Below the pieces are notes generated by a model. That model searched no databases, was not told the DNA's origin, and saw only the letters and a program-made list of their open reading frames with translations. The position numbers and the translations under genes are program-made. Below are positions 7,855 through 17,025 of a stretch of 64,000 nucleotides of DNA, piece after piece (positions within the stretch are counted from its first letter, which is position 1; each line of letters opens with the position of its first letter). Origin of the DNA: Streptomyces sp. NBC_00289 (GTDB taxonomy: Bacteria; Actinomycetota; Actinomycetes; Streptomycetales; Streptomycetaceae); the NCBI RefSeq assembly GCF_041435115.1, contig NZ_CP108046.1, forward strand, positions 7,874,001-7,938,000. The letters are read 5' to 3'.

Positions 7855-8637
7855 ATGACGACGGACGTATCCGACGCGTGGAAGTCGTGGCACGAGCATC
7901 GCGTGGAGGCGGTGTCGGCGCCCTACGGGCCCCTCGCGCTCACCGGCACGCACTGGCTGGAGGACTATCCGGACGGGCGACTTCCGGACATCCCCGGGAT
8001 CTGGGTGGCCGAAGCCGACGGGGTCGTGCTCACGGCCGTCGAGACGAACGGCCTGACCGTCGACGGGCAGCCCCTCGACGGCGAGGTCCACCTCACCGCC
8101 GATCAGGGACCGGCCGACGGGGCCCGGATCGCGTACGGCGAACGGCGTCTGGTCGTACTCGTCCGCGAAGGAGTGTGGGGGGTACGCGACTTCGACCCGG
8201 CCTCCGCGGCACGGCGGGCGTTCCTCGGCATCGACGCCACGCCGTACGATCCGCGCTGGTCGGTGCCGGGACGTTTCACTCCCTACGCCGAGCATCGCAC
8301 CGTACGGGTGGAGAACGCGGACGGACGGGAACGCGGGTTCGGCCTCGGCGGCGAGCTGTCCTTCACCCTCGACGGACAGGAACGGACGCTGCGGGTGGCG
8401 GTCGAGGGCGACGGCTCGCTGTGGGCCGTGTTCGCCGACGCCGACAGCGGGAACGGCAGCTACCGCTTCCGGTTCCTGCGCCCGGCCGCGCCCGACGCCG
8501 AGGGACGGACGACGGTCGACTTCAACCGCGCCCTGCTGCCGCCGTGCGCGTTCGCCGACCACTTCATCTGCCCGTTCCCGCCGCCGGGCAACACGCTGGA
8601 CGTCGCGGTCGAGGCGGGGGAGCGCAAGCTGCTCTGA
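7855..8637 (+). CDS. DUF1684 family protein
   Basis: A 260-residue soluble protein without signal peptide or membrane segment. Family marks include a tryptophan-rich start ([14 protein letters not shown]), [20 protein letters not shown] and the C-terminal [28 protein letters not shown], which is typical of DUF1684. The cysteines in LLPPCAF and FICPFP are conserved as far as I remember. Members are widespread and lack an assigned reaction. Its position as last gene of the operon, 19 bases after the DszA-type monooxygenase with a GGGAAAGG ribosome site, suggests a step or accessory function in the same organosulfur or amino acid catabolism. Confidence 0.85.
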   Translation: MTTDVSDAWKSWHEHRVEAVSAPYGPLALTGTHWLEDYPDGRLPDIPGIWVAEADGVVLTAVETNGLTVDGQPLDGEVHLTADQGPADGARIAYGERRLVVLVREGVWGVRDFDPASAARRAFLGIDATPYDPRWSVPGRFTPYAEHRTVRVENADGRERGFGLGGELSFTLDGQERTLRVAVEGDGSLWAVFADADSGNGSYRFRFLRPAAPDAEGRTTVDFNRALLPPCAFADHFICPFPPPGNTLDVAVEAGERKLL

Positions 8638-8858
8638 AGGCGGGGCCGGAGGGTGGTCATCTCGCCCGTACCGCACAGTTCGTTCAAAGGTTGACGGCCG
8701 AAAGGCGCCCTTGCGCCTACCGGTCGTTCGGCCGAATACTCCCCCTCAGCGCTTGTCAGGGGCACGGCGTGTTCGGAATCCGGACCGAGGCCCCCGACTG
8801 CGCCTCACGGGCCCCGACCCCACGCGGGCCCCCGACTTCCCCTGGGAGGGAACGACAC

Positions 8859-9764
8859 GTGAGGATCAAGCGCACCACCCCCCGCAGTGGCATTACGAGA
8901 CGGACTCGGCTGATCGCCGTATCCACCGGCCTCGTGGCCGCCGCAGCGATCGCGATCCCCAACGCGAGCGCGTCCGACGCAACTCCCTTCAGCACCACCC
9001 AGCTCAAGAGCGCCAGCGGCTCGGTGCTCAAGGCCGACGTCCCGGGCACCGCCTGGACCGTCGACAGCAAGACCAACCGTGTGGTCGTCACCGTCGACAG
9101 CACGGTCTCGAAGGCCGAGATCGCGAAGATCAAGGAGCAGGCGGGCACCAACGCCGACGCGCTCACGATCAAGCACACCTCGGGCAGGTTCCAGAAGTAC
9201 ATCTCGGGCGGCGACGCCATCTATGCGAGTAGCTGGCGCTGCTCCCTGGGCTTCAACGTCCAGGACAACAGCGGCAACTACTACTTCCTGACCGCCGGGC
9301 ACTGCACCGACGGCGCCGGCACCTGGTGGTCGAACTCGGGTCACACGACCACGCTCGGCAGCACCGCCGGCTCCAGCTTCCCGACGAACGACTACGGCCT
9401 CGTCCGGTACACGAACTCGTCGGTCACCAAGTCGGGCACCGTGGGCAGCGTGGACATCACCAGCGCCGCCACGCCCTCCGTCAACACCACGGTCTACCGT
9501 CGCGGCTCCACGACCGGCATCCACAGCGGCCGCGTCACCGCGCTCAACGCGACGGTCAACTACGGTGGCGGCGACGTCGTCTACGGCATGATCCAGACCA
9601 CGGTCTGCGCCGAGCCCGGCGACTCCGGCGGCCCGCTCTACTCGAACGGCGGCATCGCCTACGGTCTGACCTCCGGCGGCAGCGGCAACTGCAGCTCCGG
9701 CGGTACGACCTTCTTCCAGCCGGTCACCGAGGCGCTGAGCGCCTACGGGGTGCACGTCTTCTAG
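8859..9764 (+). CDS. sprB: Secreted chymotrypsin-like protease, streptogrisin B-like
   Basis: A 301-residue preproenzyme. Residues 1 to about 38 are a twin-basic signal peptide ending ASAS, the pro-region runs to about 114, and the mature S1 protease begins at ISGGDAIY (residue 115). The catalytic triad is visible as His in TAGHC, Asp in TNDYGL and Ser in PGDSGGP. Disulfide cysteines lie around RCSLGF and TAGHC and around VCAEPGDS and NCSSGG. The length and pro-region match Streptomyces griseus protease B very closely. The start is the GTG at 8859, with GGGAGGG eight bases before it. A strong terminator follows at 9809-9841. The product is an extracellular nutrient protease activated by self-cleavage. 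Confidence 0.9.
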   Translation: MRIKRTTPRSGITRRTRLIAVSTGLVAAAAIAIPNASASDATPFSTTQLKSASGSVLKADVPGTAWTVDSKTNRVVVTVDSTVSKAEIAKIKEQAGTNADALTIKHTSGRFQKYISGGDAIYASSWRCSLGFNVQDNSGNYYFLTAGHCTDGAGTWWSNSGHTTTLGSTAGSSFPTNDYGLVRYTNSSVTKSGTVGSVDITSAATPSVNTTVYRRGSTTGIHSGRVTALNATVNYGGGDVVYGMIQTTVCAEPGDSGGPLYSNGGIAYGLTSGGSGNCSSGGTTFFQPVTEALSAYGVHVF

Positions 9765-9808
9765 GACCCCGCAGGGCCGTTCGCGCGGCCCGGCCCCGGT
9801 CGGCAGAG

Positions 9809-9841
9809 GAGCCCCCGCACGCAACCGGCGTGCGGGGGCTC
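9809..9841 (+). terminator. Terminator after the SGPB-like protease gene
   Basis: A 14-bp perfect stem (9809-9822 with 9828-9841) around a 5-base loop, 45 bases after the stop codon. There is no U-tract, which is common in Streptomyces. Confidence 0.8.
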
Positions 9842-9932
9842 GCCCTCGTCCGGGCGCGGGGCTACCGTCGACACACAGGCAGTACTCCCCTGCGGTGCTG
9901 TACTGCGCCCACTTCGGACCCTGGGGGCCGGC

Positions 9933-10868
9933 ATGGTGGAGGAGCTGGTGGTGGCGGGAGCGGCGTTCGCGTCCGCCGCGGCGGTGTACGTGATGGCGGC
10001 GGCGCGGGTCGTCAAGCAGTACGAACGGGGCGTGGTGTTCCGGCTGGGCAGGCTCCGGCCGGAGGTGCGCGGACCGGGGTTCACGATGGTCGTCCCGTTC
10101 GTGGACCAGCTGCGCAAGGTCAACATGCAGATCGTGACGATGCCCGTGCCGGCCCAGGAGGGCATCACCCGGGACAACGTCACCGTGCGCGTGGACGCCG
10201 TCGTCTACTTCAGGGTGACCGGCGCGGCCGAGGCGATCGTCCGGGTCGAGGACTACCGGTTCGCGGTCCTGCAGATGGCGCAGACCTCGCTGCGGTCCAT
10301 CATCGGCAAGAGCGAGCTGGACGACCTGCTGTCCAACCGGGAGAAGCTCAACGAGGGTCTGGAGCTGATGATCGACAGCCCGGCCGTGGAGTGGGGCGTC
10401 ACCATCGACCGGGTGGAGATCAAGGACGTGTCGCTGCCCGAGACCATGAAGCGGTCCATGGCCCGGCAGGCGGAGGCCGACCGTGAGCGGCGGGCCCGGG
10501 TCATCAACGCGGACGCCGAACTCCAGGCGTCGAAGAAGCTCGCCGAGGCCGCCGAGGTGATGTCCGAGCAGCCCGCCGCGCTGCAACTGCGGCTGCTCCA
10601 GACGGTGGTGGCGGTGGCCGCCGAGAAGAACTCGACGCTGGTGCTGCCGTTTCCGGTGGAGCTGCTGCGCTTCCTGGAGAAGGCACAGCAGCCGGTGCCA
10701 CAGATGCCGCCCGTGGCACAGCAGCCGGTGCCACAAATGCCGCCCGTGGCGCAGCGGCCGGTGCCACAGATGCCGTCCATGGCACGGCAACCGGTGCAGG
10801 AGCAACTTCCGCCCGTCGAACACCCCGTGGATTCCGGTCCCCAGGGGGCGAATTCAGGACAGGACTAG
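9933..10868 (+). CDS. SPFH/band 7 (slipin/stomatin-like) protein
   Basis: A 311-residue protein with one N-terminal membrane segment (residues about 2-24) followed by the slipin core: VVKQYERGVVFRLGRL, GPGFTMVVPFVDQ, TVRVDAVVYFRV and LRSIIGKSELDDLLS, then an Ala/Glu-rich helical segment to about 245. The C-terminus carries three copies of an 11-residue repeat (QPVPQMPPVAQ type). Slipins assemble into membrane microdomain scaffolds and often pair with a NfeD-like protein, but none is adjacent. The gene sits between two secreted protease genes with its own ATG and no clear operon link. The repeats are unusual for the family. Confidence 0.9.
   Translation: MVEELVVAGAAFASAAAVYVMAAARVVKQYERGVVFRLGRLRPEVRGPGFTMVVPFVDQLRKVNMQIVTMPVPAQEGITRDNVTVRVDAVVYFRVTGAAEAIVRVEDYRFAVLQMAQTSLRSIIGKSELDDLLSNREKLNEGLELMIDSPAVEWGVTIDRVEIKDVSLPETMKRSMARQAEADRERRARVINADAELQASKKLAEAAEVMSEQPAALQLRLLQTVVAVAAEKNSTLVLPFPVELLRFLEKAQQPVPQMPPVAQQPVPQMPPVAQRPVPQMPSMARQPVQEQLPPVEHPVDSGPQGANSGQD
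10689..10787 (+). repeat. Three 33-bp tandem repeats inside the SPFH gene
   Basis: Units 10689-10721, 10722-10754 and 10755-10787 each encode an 11-residue Pro/Gln-rich block (QPVPQMPPVAQ, the same again, then RPVPQMPSMAR). The period keeps the reading frame, so copy-number change would alter the tail length only. Confidence 0.85.
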
Positions 10869-11101
10869 ACCTCACGATCCGGTAGAGGTTACTCGCGCGT
10901 AGTGTTTGCAGCGCGAATTCGCCCGGGGTGACCATGGGCGCTCGGGACATTGGGGGCGTACGGCCGCCTCCGCACGCGCGTCCTGAAGTCGACCTTGTGT
11001 GCTCCCTGTGGGATTCGGAAGAGTGGGCGCCCGTCAACCACCCTTCCGGTCCGTGAGGTCCCCACAACCTCCCGGGCCGACCCCCCACAGGAGGACGCGA
11101 G

Positions 11102-12184
11102 TTGAAGCACCGACGTATATCCGGGCGGCGGACGGCCGTGGCAGGCGCGGGTGTCGCCGCACTGGTCGCCGCGGGAGTCACCTTCCAGACTGCGAACGCC
11201 AGTGAGCCCGCGAAGCCCGCCGCGCCCCAGACGCTGTCGATCGCGGCGGCCGGAAAGCTCGCCTCGACGCTCGGCAAGGACCTCGGCGCCGACGCGGCGG
11301 GTACGTACTACGACGCAAAGACCCGCAACCTCGTGGTCAACGTGCTCGACGAGACCGCCGCCCAGCTGGTCGAGGCGGCCGGCGGCAGGGCGAGAGTCGT
11401 CGAGAACTCCCTCGCCGAGCTGAAGAGCGCCCGCGGCACCCTCAAGCAGGACGCGACCATCCCCGGCACTTCCTGGGCGACCGACCCGCGCACCAACAGG
11501 ATCGTCGTCACCGCCGACCGCACGGTCTCGACGTCCGAGTGGGCCGAACTCGCCGAGGTGGTCGACGGACTCGGCTCCGTGGCCGAAGTCCGGCGCACGA
11601 AGGGGGAGTTCACACCCTTCGTCGCGGGCGGCGACGCGATCACCGGTTCGGGCGGGCGCTGCTCGCTGGGCTTCAACGTGGTCAAGGACGGCCAGCCGTA
11701 CTTCATCACGGCCGGGCACTGCACCGAGGCCATCTCCAGCTGGTCGGACTCCGACGGCAACGTGATCGGCCAGAACGAGCAGTCCAGCTTCCCCGGCAAC
11801 GACTACGGCCTGGTCAAGTACACCTCGGCCGTCGACCACCCGAGCGAGGTCGACCTCTACGACGGCTCCGCCCAGCAGATCACCGGCGCGGCCGAGGCCA
11901 CCGTCGGCCAGCAGGTCACCCGCAGCGGCTCGACGACCCAGGTGCACAGCGGCACGGTCACCGGCCTGGACGCCACGGTGAACTACGGCAACGGCGACAT
12001 CGTCAACGGCCTGATCCAGACCGACGTCTGCGCCGAGCCCGGTGACAGTGGCGGCTCGCTCTTCTCCGGCAGCAGCGCGATCGGCCTCACCTCGGGCGGC
12101 AGCGGCGACTGCACCGCGGGCGGCGAGACCTTCTTCCAGCCGGTCACCGAGGCCCTCGCGGCCTTCGGCGCCCAGATCGGCTGA
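11102..12184 (+). CDS. sprD: Secreted chymotrypsin-like protease, streptogrisin D-like
   Basis: A 360-residue preproenzyme. A signal peptide ends near residue 31 (TANAS), a long pro-region of about 140 residues follows, and the mature domain starts near residue 173 (FVAGGDAIT). The triad is His in TAGHC, Asp in NDYGLV and Ser in PGDSGGS. The pro-region length separates it from SGPA/B types and fits S. griseus protease D. I take the TTG at 11102 as start because the MKHRR-like sequence follows and AGGAGG lies eight bases before it. A 13-bp terminator lies after the gene. With the 8859 protease it gives two related extracellular proteases within 3.5 kb. Confidence 0.88.
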   Translation: MKHRRISGRRTAVAGAGVAALVAAGVTFQTANASEPAKPAAPQTLSIAAAGKLASTLGKDLGADAAGTYYDAKTRNLVVNVLDETAAQLVEAAGGRARVVENSLAELKSARGTLKQDATIPGTSWATDPRTNRIVVTADRTVSTSEWAELAEVVDGLGSVAEVRRTKGEFTPFVAGGDAITGSGGRCSLGFNVVKDGQPYFITAGHCTEAISSWSDSDGNVIGQNEQSSFPGNDYGLVKYTSAVDHPSEVDLYDGSAQQITGAAEATVGQQVTRSGSTTQVHSGTVTGLDATVNYGNGDIVNGLIQTDVCAEPGDSGGSLFSGSSAIGLTSGGSGDCTAGGETFFQPVTEALAAFGAQIG

Positions 12185-12219
12185 CGGACGCGGCCGGGCC
12201 GCCGCGCCCGGCCCGACGA

Positions 12220-12252
12220 GAAGCCCCGCCCCGGGTGAAGGGGCGGGGCTTC
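12220..12252 (+). terminator. Terminator after the SGPD-like protease gene
   Basis: A perfect 13-bp stem, GAAGCCCCGCCCC at 12220-12232 with its complement at 12240-12252, around a 7-base loop. It lies 35 bases after the stop codon. Confidence 0.85.
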
Positions 12253-12395
12253 CGCCCGTCGTGGAGGCCGGCGCCCAGGCGGTCCGCGCCGGGCGATCCG
12301 CGCCCCGGTCGCGGTGTGTTTGCCCAGGTGGGACGGGGCTGGACCGACACCGCACACACATTCGAAAATTGGTCTATGGTGGGGGTGAGGTGATT

Positions 12396-12411
12396 GGGAA
12401 CAGATGTTCGA
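12396..12411 (+). promoter_or_regulatory. LexA (SOS) box upstream of dnaE2
   Basis: GAACAGATGTTC at 12398-12409 is an exact GAAC-N4-GTTC core, and the right half extends to GTTCGA as in actinobacterial LexA boxes. It lies 36-51 bases before the dnaE2 start, next to a possible -10 TATGGT at 12375-12380. LexA repression with damage induction is the expected control. Confidence 0.75.
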
Positions 12412-12446
12412 GAGCCCGTCGGGGCTCACGAGTGCGGGAGGTGCGT

Positions 12447-15400
12447 GTGCCGGGTTTCACGCATCTGCACACCGTCTCCGGGTTCTCCCTGCGCTACGGA
12501 GCCGCACACCCGGAACGCCTTGCCGAGCGGGCCTCCGAGCGGGGCATGGACGCCCTCGCGCTCACCGACCGCGACACCCTCGCCGGCACGGTCCGCTTCG
12601 CCAAGGCCTGCGCACAGGCCGGCGTCCGCCCGCTGTTCGGCGTGGAGCTGGCGGTGGCGGAACCGGAGCCCGTACGCGGGGACGGACCCTCGCGGGGAGA
12701 CGGTGCCGCGGGCGGGAAAAGGCGCCGTGCCCCCGTGCGCGGAGGCGCCTTCATCGACGAGTCGACACCCCGTGTCACCTTCCTCGCCCGGGACGGGGCC
12801 CGGGGCTGGTCCGACCTGTGCGGGATCATCACGGCGGCGCATGCGGGAGCGGGCGCGCCCCGGCTGCCCTGGGCCGACAACAAGGGAGACGGCCTGACCG
12901 TCCTGCTCGGCCCCGACTCCGACGTCGGACGCGCGCTCGCCGCCGGGCGCCCCGACCGCGCCGCCGGACTCCTCGTCCCCTGGCGGGAGACGTACGGCGA
13001 CGCCCTGCGCCTCGAAGCCGTCTGGCACGGCCGCCAGGGCACCGGCCCCGGTTCCCTGCGCCTGGCCGCCCGCACCGTGGGCTTCGCCGCCGAGCAGCGC
13101 GTCCGGCCCGTGCTCAGCAACGCCGTCCGGTACGCCGACCCCGGGGCGGGCCCGGTCGCCGACGTCCTGGACGCCGCCCGCCGGCTCGTGCCCGTCGACC
13201 CCGCCGGGGAACTGGACTCCGGCGAGGCCTGGCTCAAGGGCGCCGACGCCATGCTCCAGGTCGCGGAACGGGTCGTGGAGGCCGCGGGCTTCCGGCGCGA
13301 CACCGCCCACCGTCTGCTGGAGCAGACCCGGGCGACGGCCGCCGAGTGCCTGGTCGACCCCGAGGACGACCTCGGCATCGGCACCGTCCACTTCCCCGAG
13401 CCGCACCTCGTCGGCGCCGGCCGCCGCACCGCCCAGCGGGCGCTCGCCTCACGGGCGGCGGCCGGCATGGTGCGGCGCGGCTACGACACCCGGCGTGCGT
13501 ACTGGGAGCGGATGCACCGGGAGCTGGACATCATCGCCCACCACGGCTTCGCCTCCTACTTCCTGACCGTCGCCCAAGTGGTGGACGACGTACGGGAGAT
13601 GGGCATCCGTGTCGCCGCGCGCGGCTCCGGAGCGGGGTCCCTGGTCAACCATCTCCTCGGTATCGCGCACGCCGATCCGGTCGAGCACGGGCTGCTGATG
13701 GAGCGCTTCCTGTCCAAGCGCCGTCAGGTCCTGCCCGACATCGACATCGACGTGGAGTCCGCGCGCCGGCTGGAGGTCTACCGCGCGATCATCGGCCGCT
13801 TCGGCACCGAGCGGGTGGCGACGGTCGCGATGCCGGAGACGTACCGCGTCCGGCATGCGATCCGTGACGTGGGCGCGGCCCTGTCCATGGACCCGGCCGA
13901 CATCGACCGCATCGCCAAGTCCTTCCCGCACATCCGCGCCCGCGACGCCCGCGCGGCGCTGGCGGAACTGCCCGAACTCAGGTCACTGGCAGCGGAGTTC
14001 CGGCGGGAGGGCACGAAGCGCGGGAAGTTCTGGGAGCTGGTCGAGGCGCTCGACGCCCTCCCGCGCGGAGTCGCCATGCACCCCTGTGGGGTCCTGCTCT
14101 CCGACGCCGGCCTCCTCGCCCGTACGCCGGTGGTGCCGACCAGTGGCGAGGGGTTTCCCATGGCGCAGTTCGACAAGGACGACGTCGAGGACCTCGGGCT
14201 GCTCAAGCTCGACGTGCTCGGGGTGCGGATGCAGTCGGCGATGGCCCACGCGGTCGCGGAGACGGAGCGGGCGACGGGGGAGCGGGTCGACCTGGACGCG
14301 GTGGGTCCCGGTGACCCGGCGACGTACGAACTCATCCGTTCCACCGAGACGCTGGGCTGCTTCCAGATCGAGTCGCCGGGCCAGCGGGACCTGGTCGGGC
14401 GGCTCCAGCCGGCCACCTTCCACGACCTCGTCGTGGACATCTCCCTCTTCCGGCCCGGTCCGGTCGCCGCCGACATGGTGCGGCCGTTCATCGAGGCGCG
14501 GCACGGGCGGGCGCCCGTCAGGTACCCGCACCCGGATCTGGAGGCGCCGCTGAAGGAGACGTACGGGGTCGTCGTCTTCCACGAACAGATCATCGACATC
14601 GTCGACATCATGACCGGCTGCGGACGCGACGAGGCGGACCGGGTGCGGCGCGGACTGTCCGACGCGGAGTCGCAGGGGCGGATCCGGTTCTGGTTCGCGC
14701 AGCACGCGGCGGCGAACGGATACGACGCGGAAACCGTCCAGCGGACCTGGGAGATCATCGAGGCCTTCGGCTCGTACGGCTTCTGCAAGGCGCACGCGGT
14801 CGCCTTCGCCGTACCGACGTACCAGTCGGCGTGGCTCAAGGCGCACCACCCGGCCGCCTTCTACGCGGGGCTGCTCACGCACGACCCCGGGATGTATCCG
14901 AAGCGGCTGCTGCTGGCGGACGCGCGGCGGCGCGGGGTGCCGATCCTGCCGTTGGACGTGAACCGGTCCGCGGTCGCCCACCGTATCGAACTGGTGTCTG
15001 AATCAGGGGTCTGGGGGCTCCGGCTGGCCCTCTCCGACGTGCACGGCATCAGCGAGGCCGAGGCGGCGCGGATCGCCGACGGGCAGCCGTACGCCTCGCT
15101 GCTCGACTTCTGGGAGCGGGCCCGGCCCAGCCGCCCGCTGGCCGGGCGGCTCGCGCAGGTGGGCGCGCTGGACGCGTTCGGCGCCAACCGGCGTGACCTG
15201 CAACTGCACCTGACCGAGCTGCACCGGGGCGGCCGGGGTGCGGGCGGCGGCCAACTCCCGCTGTCCGGCGGGCGGGACACCGCACCGGCCGGGCTGCCCG
15301 ACCTCTCCTCCGCGGAGCGGCTCAGCGCCGAGCTGGGCGTGCTGTCCATGGACGCCTCGCGCAATCTGATGGACGACCACCGGGAGTTCCTCGACGAGCT

Positions 15401-16004
15401 GGGCGTGCTGTCGGCGCGCAGGCTGCGCGAGGCGCGGCACGGCGAGACGGTCCTGGTCGCGGGCGCCAGGGCGGCCACCCAGACCCCGCCGATCCGGTCC
15501 GGCAAGCGGGTCATCTTCACCACCCTGGACGACGGCACCGGCCTGGTCGACCTCGCCTTCTTCGACGACTCCCACGACGCCTGCGCCCACACCGTCTTCC
15601 ACTCCTGGCTGCTGCTGGTGCGCGGGGTGGTGCAGCGCCGCGGCCCGCGCAGCCTCAGCGTGGTCGGCGCGGCCGCCTGGAACCTCGCCGAACTGGTCGA
15701 ACTGCGCGGCCGCGGCGGGCTCGACGTGGTGGCGGCGCGGCTGACGCGGGCGGCGGCGCCGGAGGAGGAGGCGGGCGCCGAGCACGACGGCGGGGGAGCG
15801 CGCCGGGCCCGGCTCGCCGGATCGGACGGGCGGCCCCCGCCGGCCGGCTCCGCCGCGCAGGACCCGATGGAGGCCGCCCGAGGCCGCAGCATCCGCCTGC
15901 CGACCGGATACGAGCTGCATCCGTGGGCGGATCTGCGCCCGGCGGGCGAAGAGCCCGCGAACGTCAGGAAGTTGTGGCACCAGAGCCCGGGGAGTGCGGG
16001 ATGA
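12447..16004 (+). CDS. dnaE2: Error-prone DNA polymerase III alpha subunit DnaE2
   Basis: An 1185-residue C-family polymerase. The N-terminal PHP domain starts FTHLHTVSGFSLRYG and includes LALTDRDTLAG. The palm carries the catalytic aspartates in LPDIDIDVES near residue 430. Helix-hairpin and OB-fold regions follow, the latter near residue 1014 (VIFTTLDDGTGLVDL). The length and direct coupling to a Y-family gene identify DnaE2, the mutagenic translesion enzyme, rather than replicative DnaE1. Of three nearby GTG codons I choose 12447 because GGGAGG sits six bases before it and the protein then begins MPGFTHLH. A LexA-type box lies upstream. Its stop overlaps the next start (ATGA). Confidence 0.93.
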   Translation: MPGFTHLHTVSGFSLRYGAAHPERLAERASERGMDALALTDRDTLAGTVRFAKACAQAGVRPLFGVELAVAEPEPVRGDGPSRGDGAAGGKRRRAPVRGGAFIDESTPRVTFLARDGARGWSDLCGIITAAHAGAGAPRLPWADNKGDGLTVLLGPDSDVGRALAAGRPDRAAGLLVPWRETYGDALRLEAVWHGRQGTGPGSLRLAARTVGFAAEQRVRPVLSNAVRYADPGAGPVADVLDAARRLVPVDPAGELDSGEAWLKGADAMLQVAERVVEAAGFRRDTAHRLLEQTRATAAECLVDPEDDLGIGTVHFPEPHLVGAGRRTAQRALASRAAAGMVRRGYDTRRAYWERMHRELDIIAHHGFASYFLTVAQVVDDVREMGIRVAARGSGAGSLVNHLLGIAHADPVEHGLLMERFLSKRRQVLPDIDIDVESARRLEVYRAIIGRFGTERVATVAMPETYRVRHAIRDVGAALSMDPADIDRIAKSFPHIRARDARAALAELPELRSLAAEFRREGTKRGKFWELVEALDALPRGVAMHPCGVLLSDAGLLARTPVVPTSGEGFPMAQFDKDDVEDLGLLKLDVLGVRMQSAMAHAVAETERATGERVDLDAVGPGDPATYELIRSTETLGCFQIESPGQRDLVGRLQPATFHDLVVDISLFRPGPVAADMVRPFIEARHGRAPVRYPHPDLEAPLKETYGVVVFHEQIIDIVDIMTGCGRDEADRVRRGLSDAESQGRIRFWFAQHAAANGYDAETVQRTWEIIEAFGSYGFCKAHAVAFAVPTYQSAWLKAHHPAAFYAGLLTHDPGMYPKRLLLADARRRGVPILPLDVNRSAVAHRIELVSESGVWGLRLALSDVHGISEAEAARIADGQPYASLLDFWERARPSRPLAGRLAQVGALDAFGANRRDLQLHLTELHRGGRGAGGGQLPLSGGRDTAPAGLPDLSSAERLSAELGVLSMDASRNLMDDHREFLDELGVLSARRLREARHGETVLVAGARAATQTPPIRSGKRVIFTTLDDGTGLVDLAFFDDSHDACAHTVFHSWLLLVRGVVQRRGPRSLSVVGAAAWNLAELVELRGRGGLDVVAARLTRAAAPEEEAGAEHDGGGARRARLAGSDGRPPPAGSAAQDPMEAARGRSIRLPTGYELHPWADLRPAGEEPANVRKLWHQSPGSAG

Positions 16005-17008
16005 CCATCCTCTGCGTACGTTTTCAGCTGCCGTCGGCGAAGAAGGCCGCCCTGCCGGAACTGCTCGGCCTGATCGAGGAGTTCACCCCGGTCGTCGAGG
16101 CGCTGCCACCGGACGGGGCGCTGGCGGATCTGCGCGGCGCCGAACGGTACTTCGGGCGCGGCGCGGCCGAACTGGCCTCGGTGATCCGGGTGCGGGCGCT
16201 CGCGCTGCACGGGGTCGACTGTCTGCTCGGTGCCGGGCCCGGCCCGCTGCTGGCGCGGATGGCGCTGCGTGACGCCCGGCCCGGGGTGACGGGCGTGGTG
16301 CCCCAGGAGCCGGACCGGGTCGTGGAGTTCCTCGCCGGACGGCCCGTCGCCGCGCTGCCCGGCATCGGCGCCGAGTCCGCCCGCACGCTGTGCGCGTACG
16401 GCCTCGACACCCTCGGCCTGGTCGCGGCCGCCCCGCTGTCCACGCTGCAGCGCCTGGTCGGCGCGAAGGCGGGCCGTGAACTGCGCGAGAAGGCGAACGG
16501 CATCGACCGCGGCCGGGTGGTGCCGAACACCTGGGGGACCCACCTCCTTGCCGCCGAACGGCCCTTCACCCGGGACGAGGTGGAACCGGACCGGCACCGC
16601 CGCGCCCTTCTCTCGGCCACCGAGGAACTCGGCGCACGTCTCCGCGCCCTGGACAAGGTCTGCCGCACCCTGACCCTCACCGTGCGCTACGCCGACCTCC
16701 TCCGAACCGGCTCGAGCGGGGGCGCCCCCACCTCGACCGTCCGCAGTCGCACCCTCGAGGAGCCGACCGCGCACTCCGCGGCGCTGACGCGGGCGGCCTA
16801 CGACATGTACGAGGCGCTCGGCCTCCAGCGGGACCGGGTCCGCGCGATCGTCGTGCGAGCCGAGGGGCTGAGCCCCGCCGAGCAGGCCTCCCACCAGCTC
16901 ACCTTCGACCCCGTCGACGAGAAGGTGCGCCGGGTCGAGGAGGTGGCCGACCGCGCGCGGGCGAAGGTCGGGCCGAGGGCGGTGATGCCGGGAACGCTGG
17001 CGGCGTGA
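16001..17008 (+). CDS. Y-family DNA polymerase homologue lacking catalytic carboxylates (ImuB-like)
   Basis: A 335-residue protein with the Y-family layout: an N-terminal palm remnant, a thumb-like helix-hairpin-helix region (ALPGIGAESARTLCAYGLDTLG near 120-141) and a C-terminal little-finger region (TLTVRYADL onward). Where active DinB-type enzymes have the metal-binding V-D-M-D start, this reads ILCVRFQ, and where they have S-x-D-E it reads PPDGALADL, so at least two of the three metal ligands appear lost. Catalytically dead ImuB proteins act as adaptors joining DnaE2 to the sliding clamp. The coupling to dnaE2 supports that role. It is shorter than mycobacterial ImuB and no imuA-like gene is adjacent. 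A GGGGGCGCCCCC palindrome lies at 16718-16729. Confidence 0.85.
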   Translation: MTILCVRFQLPSAKKAALPELLGLIEEFTPVVEALPPDGALADLRGAERYFGRGAAELASVIRVRALALHGVDCLLGAGPGPLLARMALRDARPGVTGVVPQEPDRVVEFLAGRPVAALPGIGAESARTLCAYGLDTLGLVAAAPLSTLQRLVGAKAGRELREKANGIDRGRVVPNTWGTHLLAAERPFTRDEVEPDRHRRALLSATEELGARLRALDKVCRTLTLTVRYADLLRTGSSGGAPTSTVRSRTLEEPTAHSAALTRAAYDMYEALGLQRDRVRAIVVRAEGLSPAEQASHQLTFDPVDEKVRRVEEVADRARAKVGPRAVMPGTLAA

Positions 17009-17025
17009 GTGCCCGTCCTCCGGCC

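Noticed and set aside
8691..8720. Promoter of the SGPB-like gene (TTGACG at 8691) overlapping a small AGGCGC-CCTT-GCGCCT hairpin
   Set aside because: No convincing -10 at 16-19 bases, and the hairpin would lie between the elements. Left unannotated.
10869..10900. Terminator after the SPFH gene (CCTC...GAGG)
   Set aside because: The stem is only four base pairs with an 11-base loop, which is not distinguishable from chance.
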